Origin: Diplolepis rosae
Lineage: Eukaryota; Arthropoda; Insecta; Hymenoptera; Diplolepididae
Direction: 5' to 3'
Length of the DNA: 64,000 bases
Assembly (NCBI GenBank): GCA_030998225.1
Contig: JAPYXD010000250.1
Coordinates: forward strand, 1,984,001-2,048,000
The position numbers were made by a program, and so were the translations under genes. Within the stretch, counting starts at the first letter, position 1. Each line of letters begins with the position of its first letter. Shown piece after piece: positions 41,414 through 53,676 of this stretch. A model generated the notes under the pieces. It worked only from the letters and a program-made list of their open reading frames with translations, had not been told where the DNA came from and did not search any database.

Positions 41414-44400
41414 CTACTGGCCCTCCCCGTTGTTTCGCTCCCGACGCCCATCAAGTTCTCTCGTCTTCATCACAGGTGTAACGAATGACTCGATGAGCGT
41501 CCAGAACCGCTCAGACTGGAGCATGAGGGGGACCATCGTGTCAGGAGTAAGTTCGGAACCCACCGCCTGACCGAGGACCCCCCTAGCCACATCCCATTTT
41601 GCGCAGACGAAGAGAGCGTGCTCTGCGTTATCCACCGGGGAATCGCAGTAGCAACACGTCTCCTCGTCTCTCTTCTTAAAGCGCCTCAGGTACGCGTTAA
41701 AACAGCCATGGCCCGAGAGCGCTTGTGCCAAGTAAAAGCCGACTTCCCCGTGCTTTCTGTTCAGCCAGGTGGCGAGCTCCGGGATCAGGCGGTAGGTCCA
41801 TCTCCCTGTCTGCTCACCATGCCATCTCATCTGCCATTTCTCGACGAGTCTGCGCCTTCCATCCTTGCGGATGGCCTCCCTCGCGCGAGCGATTTCCTGC
41901 AGGTCGGCGCAGGTAAGCTCCTTGCGAAACTGAAAGGTTTCCTGCCTTTTCTCCGCCAATAAATCTATTGGCGGGACGCTCGCCAGGAACAGCACAGCGC
42001 TCGTCGAGATAGTTCTATATGCCGAAACTATTCTCAGCGCGACAAGTCTCTGCGCCGAGAACAGCTTCTTCTGGATAGCATGGTTTTGCAAGGCATTGGC
42101 CCAGACCGGAGCTGCATAAAGCAGCTTCGAATGGACCACGCTCGCCACCAATCTTCTTTTCGCTTCCCTGGGTCCACCAATGTTTGGCATAAGCCGGGCC
42201 AAGTTTGCTCCACATTGGATGGCTTTGGTGGCTGCGATCTTTAGGTGTTCGCCAAAGCTAAGCCTACGATCCAGCTGCACCCCCAGGTACTTAATGCTTG
42301 TTTTCCACTGGACTTCATGCTCTCCGAGAACGATCCTCGGGTATTGGAAGGATCTCCTGTCCGTAACGAGCAAAGCCTCGGTTTTCTCAGGGGCCATTTT
42401 AAGACCTCTGCCATCCAACCAGCGCTTCGCTCGCCACAGACTTTCATTGATCCTCAGCTCTAGGATTCCAACGTCGTCAGCGGCGCACACGACAAGTGCG
42501 TCATCCGCGAAGCCGACGATGCTCGTTCCAGCAGGCAGGTTAATGCGCAGGAAATCGTCGTACATGACGTTCCAAACGAGTGGACCCACCCGCGACCCTT
42601 GAGGGGCGGCACATGTCATCTCCTCCTTGAGAGTCCATTTGTCGCCCTCATATATCACCCACCTGTCGCTCAGATAGTCATCTATCATTCGCAACAGGTA
42701 GTCTGGAACCTTTTTCCGCACCATCGCCTCGATGCAGATGTTCCATCTCGCGGTATTGAACGCATTGCGTATGTCAATGCTAACCAACGCACAGAATCCC
42801 TTACGCTTACCAGTTCCTTTTCTTGCATTTGTGGCGATGTTAACCACAGCTTGGATGGCGTCCACAGTGGACCTGCCTTTCCTGAATCCGAACTGGTTTT
42901 CCGAGAGCCCGTTCTCCCCGACCAAGAGAGCCTGAAGCCGTTGTAGAATCAACTCCTCCAGAAGCTTCCCCATCGTATCCAATAGGCATATTGGTCTATA
43001 GAGGCAACCCCTAGAGGTTTGTTGCCCTTCCTCAGTAAGACCAACCTCTGCTTCTTCCAATCTGCGAAGAACCTCCCCTCCCGAAGACAGGAGTTAAAGG
43101 CTTCTAGGAGAATCTCTGGGTACGCCCCGATCACCTCTTTGAGGATCTCGTTCGGCACCCCGTCGATACCCGGCGCTGTATTTGCCTTAAGCCTTCCACC
43201 CGCTCTCTTTAGTTCTTCGAGAGTGAAGAGTTCTTCGCGCCGGACCACGCAGGAACTTCGGTCCTGTCTTTGGAACGGCTCCACGTGTGGAAACAAGCTA
43301 CACACAATGTACTGGACTCGATCGGGATTATCCAGGCCCGGGGTCTTTCTTCTAGACACCAATCTCTTGGTGACTATTTTGAAGGCGAGACCCCATGGGT
43401 CCTTCTCGACCTCACCGATCAAGTCTTTCCAGCATTGAAGTCGGCTTTTCTTTATGCCTCGCCTCAAAGCTGTTTTTGCCCCTTTCCATGCCTCGTGCAG
43501 CGTAGCATCCCCCTTTGAACGGGTGAATTTTCGCCGCGCTGCGAGGCATTCTCGACGTAGGGCTGCCAACTGGTCGTTCCACCAGTACATCGAACCGTTG
43601 GCTTGCCTGCGCTTACGGCGAGGCATCGAGTAGTCACAAGCCGCGACCACCTTCTGCCTCACCGAGCGCACAGCAGCTTCATACGACCCAGCAGGGCAGA
43701 CCCAACCAAGCTCATCGATGAGCCTGGTTTCTTCGAGGTGTTCGCGAAGTCTTTCCCTGCTGAGTCGTCTCGTGTTCCAGGAGGGGCTCCTTCCTTCGCC
43801 GCCCCTACCCTTATCCACCGCCTGACACCGTTGTTCTAGTGTGAATTCGATGCACCGGTGGTCACTCAAGGTTATTACCTCGAGGACCGACCAGTAGCTT
43901 ATCCTTGAAGCGAGGCGAGGTGCGGCAATTGTGAGATCAATTATTGACCCCCCCCGCTCCTCGTCTGAACGTAAATTCGCCGCCCTGATTCAAGACGATC
44001 AGTTCGTTCCTAGCGACCATCTCGCCAACCAAGATTCCCCTCCTATCTAGGCGGGCTTCACCCCACTCGGGCGACTTACTGTTGAAGTCCCCCCCTATGA
44101 GGGATCGCCCGATGGCCTCACGGAGGCTTTCCTCAAGGAGGAGGATCTGGGTCTCAAAGACATCGAAGGGATCGCCGGGGGAGAAGTAGCAGCTGTACAC
44201 ACGCACACCCGCCATCTCCACCCAGACGAACCCCGCGTCGGTCTCCAGGAAGTCCCCGACGCCCAAATCAGGGTTACAAACAAGGATGCCGGCCCTCCTT
44301 GATGCATCCTGATACCAAGCAGAGTTTTCGGACCACTTGTACTGCTCACTAATGAGCAGCACATCAGCCCCCCTCTCCCTGGCAGTCTGCATCAGGAGGT

Positions 44401-44436
44401 CCTGGGCATCCTTCCCCTTCCGAGGTTGAGCTGCAG
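41414..44436 (-). pseudogene. R1 ORF2: endonuclease and reverse transcriptase, copy C
   Basis: About 1000 codons, the usual size for R1 ORF2. The N-terminus KFLQLNLGRG shifts frame by a one-base loss near 44420, then MQTARERGADVLLISEQYKW, GGDFNSKSPEWGEARLDRRG and SDHRCIEF (endonuclease). A C-run near 43953 shifts the frame again. The RT follows: LEELKRAGGRLKANTAPGID, then a 4-base loss near 42998, PICLLDTMGKLLEELI, FGFRKGRSTVDAIQAV, LVSIDIRNAFNTARW (Asp), APQGSRVGPLVWNVMYDDF, and VGFADDALVVCAADD (catalytic DD). C-terminal: CCYCDSPVDNAEHALFVCAKW. All catalytic motifs are intact; three small indels disable it. It acts by nicking target DNA and reverse-transcribing its RNA from the nick. Confidence 0.93.
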
Positions 44437-44441
44437 GAACT

Positions 44442-45338
44442 TCAATTCCTGCCTCTCAACCTCCGAAGCTCTTCCCGGAAGACCGGGCAGGAGCCGCTCC
44501 CCGACACATGGGCGACCTCTCTGTCGCCCCTGTCTGCGCATGATAGGCACCTTGGTGGCGCCTTACAGGTCCCGGCCAAGTGTCCCGTGGCGCCGCATCT
44601 CCAACAGGCGTTTTTCCTGTCGGGGTTGCAGCAGCCCCGGGACCCGTGGCCGTACCCAAGGCACCTGAAGCAGCGGGCGACTTCCAGGTGCTCGCGAATG
44701 CGGCACTCTACCCACCCGATCCTCAACTTACCTAGCTGAAGCAGACGCGCTGCGTCTGCCTCAGCCAGCCGGATCACTGCAGTCTGCACCCCACCAAAGC
44801 GGGTGAAGAGCCTGCAGGACCCCTCAAAAGCCGGTCTGCCCAATGCCAAGCACAGGGCAGACACAACCTCTTCTTTTTCAACGGTCTCGTCGAGGTCCCT
44901 AATTTCGAGGGACCTCGTCGAGACCAGGGCTGAAATTTGCGCCCTTTCCCCGACCGCCAGGTCGAGCTCCTTTCGGAAGGCCGAAACGTCTCCCCCCTTT
45001 TTGAGGACCAAAAGGACTTCTTCCTTCCTGGTCCTCCGGATAGACAGGACCTCAAGTCCTGCCTTCTGGGGGTCGACCTTCGCCTTCATTTCCCTCAAGA
45101 TGTCGGCGTAGGACTGGCCGTCCTTCGCCGACACCTTGATGGCGTCGCCCGACCTCGCGGCCGGGGAGCGCCTCGGCAACTTTCCCTTTGTGTTGTGTTC
45201 CTGCGCAGAGGGCACAGGAACCTCTTTCTTCTTCTTCTCTTTTTTTTTCTTCTTCTTCTTCTCCACCAGCTGCCATTCCCCATCCTTTTTCGGGGTCTGG
45301 CCTCTGGTGGCCGCAGCATAAGACGGCGATATGCACAT
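44442..45338 (-). pseudogene. R1 ORF1 (Gag-like), copy C, 5' truncated
   Basis: 299 codons remain of ORF1, which forms RNA-protein particles. Order: SYAAATRGQTPKKDGEWQLV, a Lys-run (EKKKKKKKEKKKKE), a folded segment GQSYADILREMKAKVDPQKA ... VLLVLKKGGDVSAFRKELDL, and STRSLEIRDLDETVEKEEVV. Knuckles follow: CFRCLGYGHGSRGC, CWRCGATGHLAGTC and CLSC...H. It ends RRLRGRN just before the ORF2 start, with a near-overlap as is usual in R1. The N-terminal ~180 codons seen in copy A are lost. The apparent Met at 45338 is not the true start. Confidence 0.88.
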
Positions 45339-46373
45339 TTCAGTGACTTTTTAATAAGTTACATGATTAAAATAATTTATTTTATTCCAAATCTCTCAAA
45401 AAGAAAAAACAGTCGTAGACTTTATTTAAGGAAACGATTTTTCAGAACAATGCTTTTTTCGTATCTCACATATTTTGGTGAAAAAAATCGAATTTTTTCA
45501 ATATTAAAAATCAAAAAATTAAAATATACATCCTGTCTAGAAATTTATCGATAAGAATGTGTAGACCTTATTTAGCCAAACAATTTTTCATCTAAAAGTT
45601 TTTTTTGTATCTCACATATTTTGTTATAAAAAATGGAATTTTTGAATTTTAATCGTATTTTTTGGAATTGAAACGAAAAATATATGTTTTATCAAAAACT
45701 GTGTGAGACAAAATTTGTAGATCTTTTTGAAACGCAAACTTTGTATTCTTACGTTTTTTTCGTATTTCGAATATTATTGTTAAAAAATTGAATTTTGGAT
45801 TTTCAATATTTTTTTTTGGAATTAAAAAGTAAAATATAGATCTTATGAAAAAATTTTACGGTTCAAATTTGTAGGACTTTATGTAGAAAATGATATTATA
45901 TCATAAAGTTTTTTCGTATCTCGTATAATTTAACTGGAAAATGGAATTTTGATATTGACTTTTTTCGAATTTGAATATGCTGTAACATTTTTAATTTTGA
46001 TTTAATCAAAAAATGTTAGCAGGATAATTCTTAGAGATTTATGAGCACTATCAAAAACCAGTATTGAAATTTTTTATTTTTTCAAAAACACAAAAGTAGT
46101 GTTCAATCCCTCAATTTTGATTGGATGTGGCTGGTTAACGAACTTGTCCTTACTTTTTCGGCTCCGATAAAGTGGACCAAAGCTCGATTCAATCTGATAA
46201 TTCTATCGAGAATTATGCCGCACGCGACCTACTACAGACAGACAGATAGACAGACACTTTCGTAAAAACAATTTTTTCTGACTCAGGGGGTCTCAAAACG
46301 TGAAGATTTGATGAAAATTTTGAAAGTCATTTTTCACATAAAACCAATACCTTCTTATCCATGATGAGAATGT
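45325..46373 (+). mobile_element. 1.09-kb non-autonomous repeat, copy 2
   Basis: The reverse complement of 2757-3846, from ACATTTCAGTGACTTTTTAA (about 45335) to CATGATGAGAATGT-type end at 46360-46373. Only the first 20-40 bp are missing, where R1 copy C joins. Contains the ACAGACAGACAGATAGACAGAC run. Non-coding. Confidence 0.75.
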
Positions 46374-46379
46374 AATAAA

Positions 46380-46640
46380 TTCTTTCGACTATGGCGATAA
46401 TAATAATTCGGATGTCGAATATTCGAAATTCGACGAACGGCTGATCGAATGTCGAAAATCCGACATCCGAAGAAGGGCGCTTCGGATGTCGAATATTCAA
46501 CATTCGACTATGCAGCCGATCGAATCGAAAAAATCCGATCCGAAGAAGGGTGCTTCGGATGTCGAATATTCAACATTCGACTGTACAGCCGATATAATCG
46601 AAAAAATCCGATGCGACAAATAAGGCGAATCGAATCGGAT
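46380..46640 (+). repeat. Tandem repeat of about 80 bp rich in TTCGGATGTCGAATATTC
   Basis: Two good copies (about 46475-46552 and 46553-46632) and a partial one upstream. Unit: GAAGAAGGGTGCTTCGGATG, TCGAATATTCAACATTCGAC, ...CAGCCGAT...AATCGAAAAAATCCGAT. The 106-codon frame across it is a repeat artefact. Confidence 0.75.
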
Positions 46641-46789
46641 TTGCGACATGCGATCCGACAGAATGCACACGTCTATTATCTTTATGGCCGGTTGATCGTT
46701 AGAAGTGGATGCTTCTGGTTCTTGCCTTATGCTTTCCTCAGTGCAATTGGTACTGTGGAGAGCGTTTGATCCAGATTTTCCTGTCTATC

Positions 46790-47240
46790 ATCAAAATTTC
46801 TGTTTCTTAAAAAATTATTATTATTGTAATTATAGTATCTATTGATGTTGGGATAATTATTTCTGTTATTTGAAAAATTATTGTAATTGTTGTTCCTGTC
46901 CCTGAAAGATTGTTTTGTGCAAATTTATTTTTATTATAATTATTGGTTCTGTTTTCTAAAGAATGGTTATTCCGATAATTATTTCTTGCAGAATTATTGA
47001 TATTATTTTCTCGTTGCTGGTAATTATTACTAAGTTGTTCATTTTGCATAACAAAATTAGGATTCTATTTTTTAGAAACAGCTTCTGCTTTCGTCAAATG
47101 ATAAGAATTTTCAGCAACATGACCTGGTTTTTTTTACATATTATACAATTTATGTTTTTATCTCGTGCAACATTGAATCGACTTGTTTTATTATTTCTAT
47201 TATTTATAGAGTCATCCATTTTTAAATAATCTGAATTTCT
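46790..47240 (-). pseudogene. Ty3/gypsy Gag C-terminus
   Basis: Minus strand: MDDSINNRNNKTSRFNVARD, then a single zinc knuckle INCIICKK(n)GHVAENSYH (the last Cys is Ser here) with a frameshift inside it at an A-run near 47128, and KAEAVSKK with a stop. After it comes an Asn-rich tail (SNNYQQRENNINNSARNNYR) that shifts into another frame near 46905. Asn-rich Gag tails are usual for insect gypsy elements. R1 copy D abuts its upstream end at 47240. Nucleocapsid role lost. Confidence 0.7.
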
Positions 47241-48016
47241 ATTTCCCTGTTCGCCCGGGACTTTCATCCGCGACCACATGCGCGCTAGGCCCACAGACAA
47301 GCCGCACCAGCCAGAGGAAGACTAAAAAGAATCCTCCCCCGAATGATGCGGACAGTTGAATCCGCCCGAGGCGCAGGACCGCTGGTGCAGGCCCCGATGC
47401 GATTTCTTCTGGCCCTCCCCGTTTTTTCGCTCTCGACGCCCGTCGAGCTTACTCGTCTTCATCACAAGTGATGAACATTTTGCACAGACGAAGAGTGCGT
47501 CCTCCACGGTATCCACCGGGAAAACGCAGTAACAACACATCTCGTCGTCTCTCTTCTTAAAGCGCCTCAGGTACGCGTTTAAACAGCCATGGCCTGAGAG
47601 CGCTTGCGCCAAATAAAAGCCGACTTCCCGAGCTCTCTGTTCAGCCAGGTGGCGAGCTCCGGGATTAGGTGGTAGGTCCATCTCCCGATCTGCTCATCAT
47701 GCCATCTCATCTGTCATTTCTCGACGAGTCTGCGCCTTCCATCCTTGCGAATGGCCTGCTTTGCGGGAGCGATTTCCTGCAGATCGGCGCAGGTAAGCTC
47801 CTTGCGAAGCTGAAATGTCTCCTGCCTTTCCTCTGCCAATAAATCTATTGACGGGACGCTCGCCAGGACCAACACAGCACTCGCCGAGATAGTTCCATAA
47901 GCTGAAACTATTCTCAGTGCGACGAGTCTCTGCGCCGAGAACATTTTCCTCTAGGCAGCATGGTTTTGCAGGGCATTAGCCCAGACCGGAGCTGCATAAA
48001 GCAGCTCTGAATGGAC
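47241..48016 (-). mobile_element. R1-clade retrotransposon, copy D (ORF2 C-terminal fragment)
   Basis: Contains MFSAQRLVALRIVSAYGTIS (47944), SVPSIDLLAEERQETFQLRK, a stop at about 47714, then LIPELATWL-type sequence, ALSGHGCLNAYLRRFKKRDD, EMCCYCVFPVDTVEDALFVC, a deletion of about 120 bp, and SLVMKTSKLDGRRERKNGEG. Both ends are truncated and there is no poly(A). No function. Confidence 0.85.
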
Positions 48017-50455
48017 AATATTTTAATATTTTGGTGTGCATAATAAGTAAAAAAACAATTACCCTTAATATATTTTATTCATTAGTATAATGAGTACGCG
48101 GAGGTCGTCCAAACTGCCGAATTTAGTTAATATAAATATTAGCTAAATTCGTTTATTATTATGTGGGGTCGTTGGTCTTCTACTCTCGGACTGAGAGTGT
48201 ATTCTACACGCTTACGCTTATCACTTTTGATTTTGAAAGAAAGAAAATGGGAAAAGGTGCTTCAAATAATTTCGAATCAAGTCGCTAAAATTCACATAAA
48301 TAAAAAGACAATTTATTCTTAAGAAAAGCAAAATAACAGATCGATTTGAAAACTTTTTCTAGTAGAGTTTTAGAAAAACGGAATAAATATCAATGAGAAC
48401 GATACAATGTTTGGATTTTGTACATTACCGCATCCTTATGTTTATTCTAGTTCCTTAATCCTACCGGATGTCCTGGGAGCAAAATCAAAGAAGGAGAATA
48501 CGTTCTGGCTGCTGAAGTCCTGGAGATCCGGGCCAAATTCGATTTGAGATTGTCGTGGTTCCAATAAGGAACCAATCTTGTCCTTACGCGACTCACTCGC
48601 GCACACACCCTTTTTCTTTGCTTTAACCTTATAGCTTTAAGGTGAGACCGACCACAGACGCACTCAAAACATTATTACAGCGCGAAGCGTAGTGGTAAAA
48701 ATTTTACTCGTATAATTTTTTAGAGCGACAACCCCGTGAACGGCTTTCGTCGGAGGAAAGATTTTAGAAGTATTTACGTCCACCCAAGTACAATCCCCAA
48801 TTTGTGGCCCTGGCTAGGCCTTTTTACGAATCTAAGTCAACTATCCAGGTGATAGAACGTACTTGTTCCGAATCGCGGACGGGCAAAGTAGAAAAACTAC
48901 ATTCTCTACTGTCCGAGTAGTTCTGGTTAGTACCAGGTTGCTCGAGCAACTGCGAATTTTGATTTCTAATTGATTCGTTTTATAGACTTGTATCGATGAT
49001 GCTTAGGTGGAGCATCTTGATGAATTCGGGATTTTTCTGGGTGGCCTGATTTTTGGAAGGAATTCATGCTTACTGGTAATTTTGCAATTACCGATTGCCT
49101 AACTACTTGGTAGCCTACTTATTATTACCTGTTGCCAAGTGAAGTTTGTGATGAAATGGATATTTCTGACATAGTTGAAATTTTTGGATCATATTTCATG
49201 ACACCAATAAATCAAATATCGATATAAAATAATTAAATCGATTTCGTTGATTATTAATTCTGGACTCTGACACCTTAAATATTTTTCATAGTTAGAAAAA
49301 ACAATGGTTCAGATCCTTTTCAGAAATATCGTCTGCACTGGCTATGGTAACTTGCAGCTATCCAAGTTTGTTTATAGTATTTATAGTTTATAGTGTTTAT
49401 GGAAAAGCACCATAGTACTTATGCGTTCAACAAAAACATAAATAGGAAATTCGGAAGGGGATGTAGGGAAAAGTATATAAAAACTATGTGGAAACTATTT
49501 GGAAACTATGGAAAAACTAAACATCATTGATACTTGTGTTTGAGAAATTTTCCACGTTTTGAGTCTGATTTTAATGTATTCTTTTCTCACAACGTACACG
49601 GAAAAAAAAAGTTCATGAAATTTTCATTAACTCGTCAACCACTTTTGGACAGGCCAGAAAGTCTTTTAAAATTTAGAATTGTCAACGTTTGAAAATTGGA
49701 TATAGAATTCTTTAAAAAGTATAAAACATTCAAGAAACTTTCGTTGACTCTCGAAGGAAATATGACGGCAGAGTTCTAGAGTTTTTATAAAACTCGCAAA
49801 CTAAAGTTTCGAAGCCAGTTCAAGAAACTTTCATTAACTGTTCATGAAAATTTAGCGAACTTGCGTTTCCTAAAAAGAAAGTCTACGTCGATAATTTCCT
49901 AACCTTTTTATTTATTACTTAAACATAATTTTATTTTATTTATGGACAATTCATTTACAACCAAACTCATATTCACTATATATACATGTCATCGTACGCA
50001 TTTATAAACGCTTCTTAAAAATTATATCCGCCGCTGCAGGATTTGAACGCCTAATCTAACGTATAACGCATTTTATTCCTAAGCAACCAACCAGCGTCGC
50101 TATCGAAAATTATGACAAAATAAAACCTTAACTCTATCACACATTAACAACTGCGCAACGTGGTGCGTCAGGCAGTTCGAGAAACTTTAGCGAACAGTCA
50201 AAGATTCTTTCGTTAACTCGTATCATACTTATTCATTTCTGTGGAGAAGGTTATTTCATTCCAGAACTTTTAAAATTTGGAGAACATTTTCTGAAAGTTA
50301 GATACTTTCTCATAAATGTATCAAGAACTATTCAATAAAAATTGGAAAACTGTTATTATTGTACTATTTCTTGACAATTTCTATAACTTTTTTTGATTTT
50401 TCGACAAAGTTTATGATTTTTTACTTAAAAGTGCTGGAAATTTAAACACCAGGAA
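48017..50455. other. LTR-like and AT-rich sequence without genes
   Basis: 48030-48540 is faintly similar to 63630-63990: both have GTACGCGGAGG followed by CAAACTG, then GG(G)TCGTT...CTCTACT, and later GAACGATACA. This suggests two diverged copies of one LTR. 49590-50240 contains several GAAACTTTCRTTAACTC-type words spaced irregularly. No protein motif was seen. Confidence 0.4.
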
Positions 50456-51320
50456 GAGGATCCTTGGTGCGTCAGGCGGATGTGAGTCCCGCCTGCTCAA
50501 GAACACCAAGGAGAGGAGTTCGCCGTCGCTTTGTTGACAGGTTGTCAACAAACTAACCTGAGAGACGAGGTTAATTCCGGTAATCGCCACGTAGCGGCGC
50601 TAAAGATCGGCGTACCTTCGCCATCTGTTGCTTGCGAATATGAACTAAGCGTAAATATTGGTAATGTCGGTAAGCTTTGTAAGCGCCACCGTCTTCCGGT
50701 TTCGCGAGCACGCCAGCGGATCTTGCCATAGTTACTCACTCTCTGTTCGACGTTCCAAGGGGCAGGTGCCAGAGCGTATCTTGGGCTCTATTGATTGTAA
50801 TTTAATAAAAGCCAGTTAAGAAGATGGCGAGCCGAGGTTGCTGGCGAGGACGCCGCCGATTAACAGGTAGCTTTTGATCTCTTTCTAGTAATATTGTGTT
50901 TAATATTCAATTATACGAGTGACGTGAGCGGTAGAGTTTGGTTGGTGTGCGACTAAACACCTCGCCACTAGGATTCTGAGGCGGCAGACTATGGGTCAGC
51001 CTCGTTAATTGAGTAGTAAATTTAAATTCAGTGTATGCGCGAATAGTTTGGTTGATCTCGCGAGGTCATTAAAGGGCACGCTGCTTCCGCCCAAGAACAA
51101 TAAAAATTTCATTGTTGAACTTACAAGTGTCCGTGATCGCGTATAGTGACGCTACTTCTTACCCCGCGCTCTCCGTGGTATTTCTGTGGTCCCTGTAACT
51201 TCATTTACAAATGTACAGTGTGACCCGCCTGAGTGGGCCGGTCCATCAAGAAATTCATAATTTGTATTTAACTAGTAACTTTGGTTATTTGTAGGAAATG
51301 ACCTGGCGCTCAACGAATTC
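50456..51320 (+). repeat. LTR-like sequence with a primer-binding-site-like end
   Basis: A GC-richer 0.8-kb stretch with no long frame. It contains AATAAAAATTTCATTG (possible polyadenylation signal, about 51099) and ends near GGAAATGACC-TGGCGCTCAACG at 51302-51313, which resembles a retroelement primer-binding site (TGGCGC...). Direct words CACCAAGGA and CAGGAAGAGGATCCTTGGTG mark a hairpin at its left end (50450-50515). No second LTR was found in the window, so the assignment is tentative. Confidence 0.35.
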
Positions 51321-52417
51321 TATTAGTAAAATTCAAGGTTAGTTTCCGGTATTGGTTTTGTGTTCGGGTTAGGTTTCCCGGGGTCAAGTAGTTTACCCCG
51401 AATTTTGTACACTTAGTGTTAATTAATAAACCTGTTAAAATTTGACTAAAGATCCGAACAATAATTCATGTTTATTCGAAATATAACCTAACCTAATCTC
51501 CTTAAATCCTTGATATATCTGAGAATTAAAATTCAGGCCACAATATATATATATATGTTTGAACCATAATATAGTATAATTTAGAATTTATACAAACCAA
51601 AATGTGCGATTATATTAATTCGTACAGATATTCACGCGTTAGTTTTTATTATTTACATTAATAATCTAAAAGAATATAATATAACACAGAATATAGAAAA
51701 ATAACACATGTGATTATATAAGTGCACACAGATATTTACCTATTAGTTTTCGTCAATTATATTTATAATGATCTTGTCTTTATTCCAATTTTAGTTTTAA
51801 TTTCGAATTAATATGGTAAATTATTACTCAGGTAAAATTTGTTGGAATACTGTTAGAAATTTCTGTATTAAACTTTCATCGCATATGATGGAAGTTTGTA
51901 TTTCAGTAGCGCATATTAAATTCGAAATACTTCTATCTTAAGAAGAATACAGCTTTTAGCTTTAATTTTAATGTACTTTATGCATATATTTTAATAATGC
52001 TAACATTAATTTTGATATATTTTTATTCGAAAGTTATTTAATTTAATATGAATGTATATAGTACCAATTTTTCATAACATACAATTGTATTGACGTTGAT
52101 CTACCATTTGTATGTTTAAGTACATCAAAATCAATAACATCTTAACGACGAAGTTATATGATAATAATTTTAAGCTAATAACTATTTAGCTTAAAGTAGC
52201 AAGATTGGGAATTTCCTGAACCAACCATTTTTTTAAAGTCTTCGACCCGAGCAATGATGAGCTGCATCAGCGGTCTTGTCAAGGTGCCCGGGTTACGGGC
52301 GCTTCAAGTGGCATACAAATTTAATTGATGATTTATTATTACGAATTTTTGGAAAAATTCCGCCGCATAGATACGATCGTAACATTAGCAGTGATTACCC
52401 TAGTGAACTAGCTCATT
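51321..52417. other. AT-rich sequence without genes
   Basis: Includes an (AT)n run at about 51543-51556. Nothing recognisable. Confidence 0.4.
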
Positions 52418-52664
52418 TTATTTATTAACGCTAAAAATTTTAAAAAGCATAATACCTGTCATTAAAGGCAGTGTAGTGGTTCATTACTTTCCATGTCTTC
52501 GCCATCAGAATTGACTATTTGTTAGAGTGAGATGATCTTATAGTTGTGCCTCACTCCAACCAATGTCAACTTTAACCGTGAATACGTTCCACAAAAGGGG
52601 AACCACTGCACTGCCTTCAATGACAGGTATTATGTTTTTTTAATTTTTAGCGTTAATAAATAAA
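52418..52664. repeat. LTR-derived element with about 60-bp inverted ends
   Basis: TTTATTAACGCTAAAAATTTTAAAAAGCATAATACCTGTCATT-type sequence at 52418-52480 is repeated inverted at 52604-52664. The centre and ends match the gypsy LTR piece at 24590-24780 (CTGTCATT(G/A)AAGGCAGTG, TGAGA..CTCACT...CCAAT). Confidence 0.6.
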
Positions 52665-52699
52665 ATTATTGCATATGTCCATTACCTTCTCGACCACAC

Positions 52700-53650
52700 C
52701 GATCAAGTCTTTCCATCATTGAAGTCGGCTTTTCTTTATGCCTCGCCTCAAAGCTGCTTTTGCCCCTTTCCATGCCTCGTGAAGCATAGCAGCCCCCTTT
52801 GAGCGGGTGAATTTTTGCCGCGCTGCGAGGCATTCTTGACGTAGGGCCAACAACTGGTCGTTCTACAAGTACATCGAACCCTTAGCTTGCCTGCGCTTGC
52901 GGCGGGTCATCATCAATGAGCCTGGTCGTCTTGAGATGGACTCTGAGTCTCTCTCTGCGGAGTCGTCTCGTGTTCCAGGAGGGGGTCCTTCCTTCGTCGC
53001 CCCTACCCTTATCCACTGCTTGGCACCGTATTTCTAAATTGAATTCGATGCACCGGTGGTCCCTCAAGGTTATTACCTCGAGGACGCACCAGTCACCTAT
53101 CTTTGAGGCGAGACGGGGTGCGGCAATCGTGAGGTCAATAATAGACCCCCTCGCTCCTCGACTGAACCTAAACTCCTTGCCTAAATTTCAGACAATCAGG
53201 TCATTCCTACCGACCATCTCGCCAATCAAGATTCCCCTCCTCTCTAGGCGGTCCTCGCCCCACTCGGACGACTTACTATTAAAGTCACCGCCTATGAGGC
53301 ACCGCCTGACAGCCTCACTGAGGCTTTCATCAAGAAGGAGGATCTGGGTCTCGAATATCTCGAAAGGATCGTTGGGGGAGAAGTAGCAGCTGTACATACG
53401 CACACCCGCCACCTCCAGCCAAGCGAACCCCGCGTCGGACTCCAGAAAGTCGCCGACTTTGAAATCAGGGCTACAAACAAAGATGCTGGTCCTCCTTGAT
53501 ACATCCTAATAATACCAGGCAGAATTTTCAGACCATTTGTACAGATCAGTAATGAGCAGTACAAATGAGGTAGCAGTACATGAGGTAGCAGTACATGAGG
53601 GCCCCCCTCTCCCTGATAGTCTGCATCAGAAGGTCCTGGGCATCCTTCCC
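52700..53650 (-). pseudogene. R1 ORF2 endonuclease fragment, copy E
   Basis: Starts KFLQVSLGRGKDAQDLLMQT (intact frame here, unlike copy C). A small insertion of repeated GTAGCAGTACATGAG (53570-53600) then breaks the frame. It continues SATFWSPTRG in one frame and, in the correct frame, VRMYSCYFSPNDPFEIFETQ, GGDFNSKSSEWGEDRLERRG and, further on, RDHRCIEFNLEIRCQAVDKG. The linker follows to KAAFEA-type sequence near 52740. SDH is changed to RDH in the endonuclease motif. Confidence 0.82.
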
Positions 53651-53676
53651 CCTTCCGAGGCTGACCTGCAGGAACT

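Larger units (their letters stand above)
41037..45340 (-). mobile_element. R1-clade retrotransposon, copy C (most complete)
   Basis: Minus strand. A 28-base T-run at 41037-41064 marks the poly(A) tail, followed by about 350 bp of 3' UTR, ORF2, and ORF1 truncated at the 5' end near 45340, where sequence changes to the 1.09-kb repeat. Gene order, three-knuckle ORF1, apurinic-like endonuclease, RT and a C-terminal CCHC-like motif place it in the R1 clade. No target duplication was found. Confidence 0.93.

Noticed and set aside
42180..42946. Plus-strand frames of 115-140 codons
   Set aside because: Antisense shadows of the R1 reverse transcriptase in copy C, which shows all RT motifs on the minus strand; the same shadows occur in copy A.
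44937..45554. 205-codon open frame on the plus strand
   Set aside because: Antisense to R1 ORF1; the Phe/Leu run is the complement of the Lys-run, and the frame crosses the junction into the non-coding repeat.
46449..46769. 106-codon frame with repeated SDVEYSTFDYAADRIEKI-like words
   Set aside because: Produced by the tandem repeat; the repeat unit is not a multiple-domain protein and the upstream copies are out of frame.
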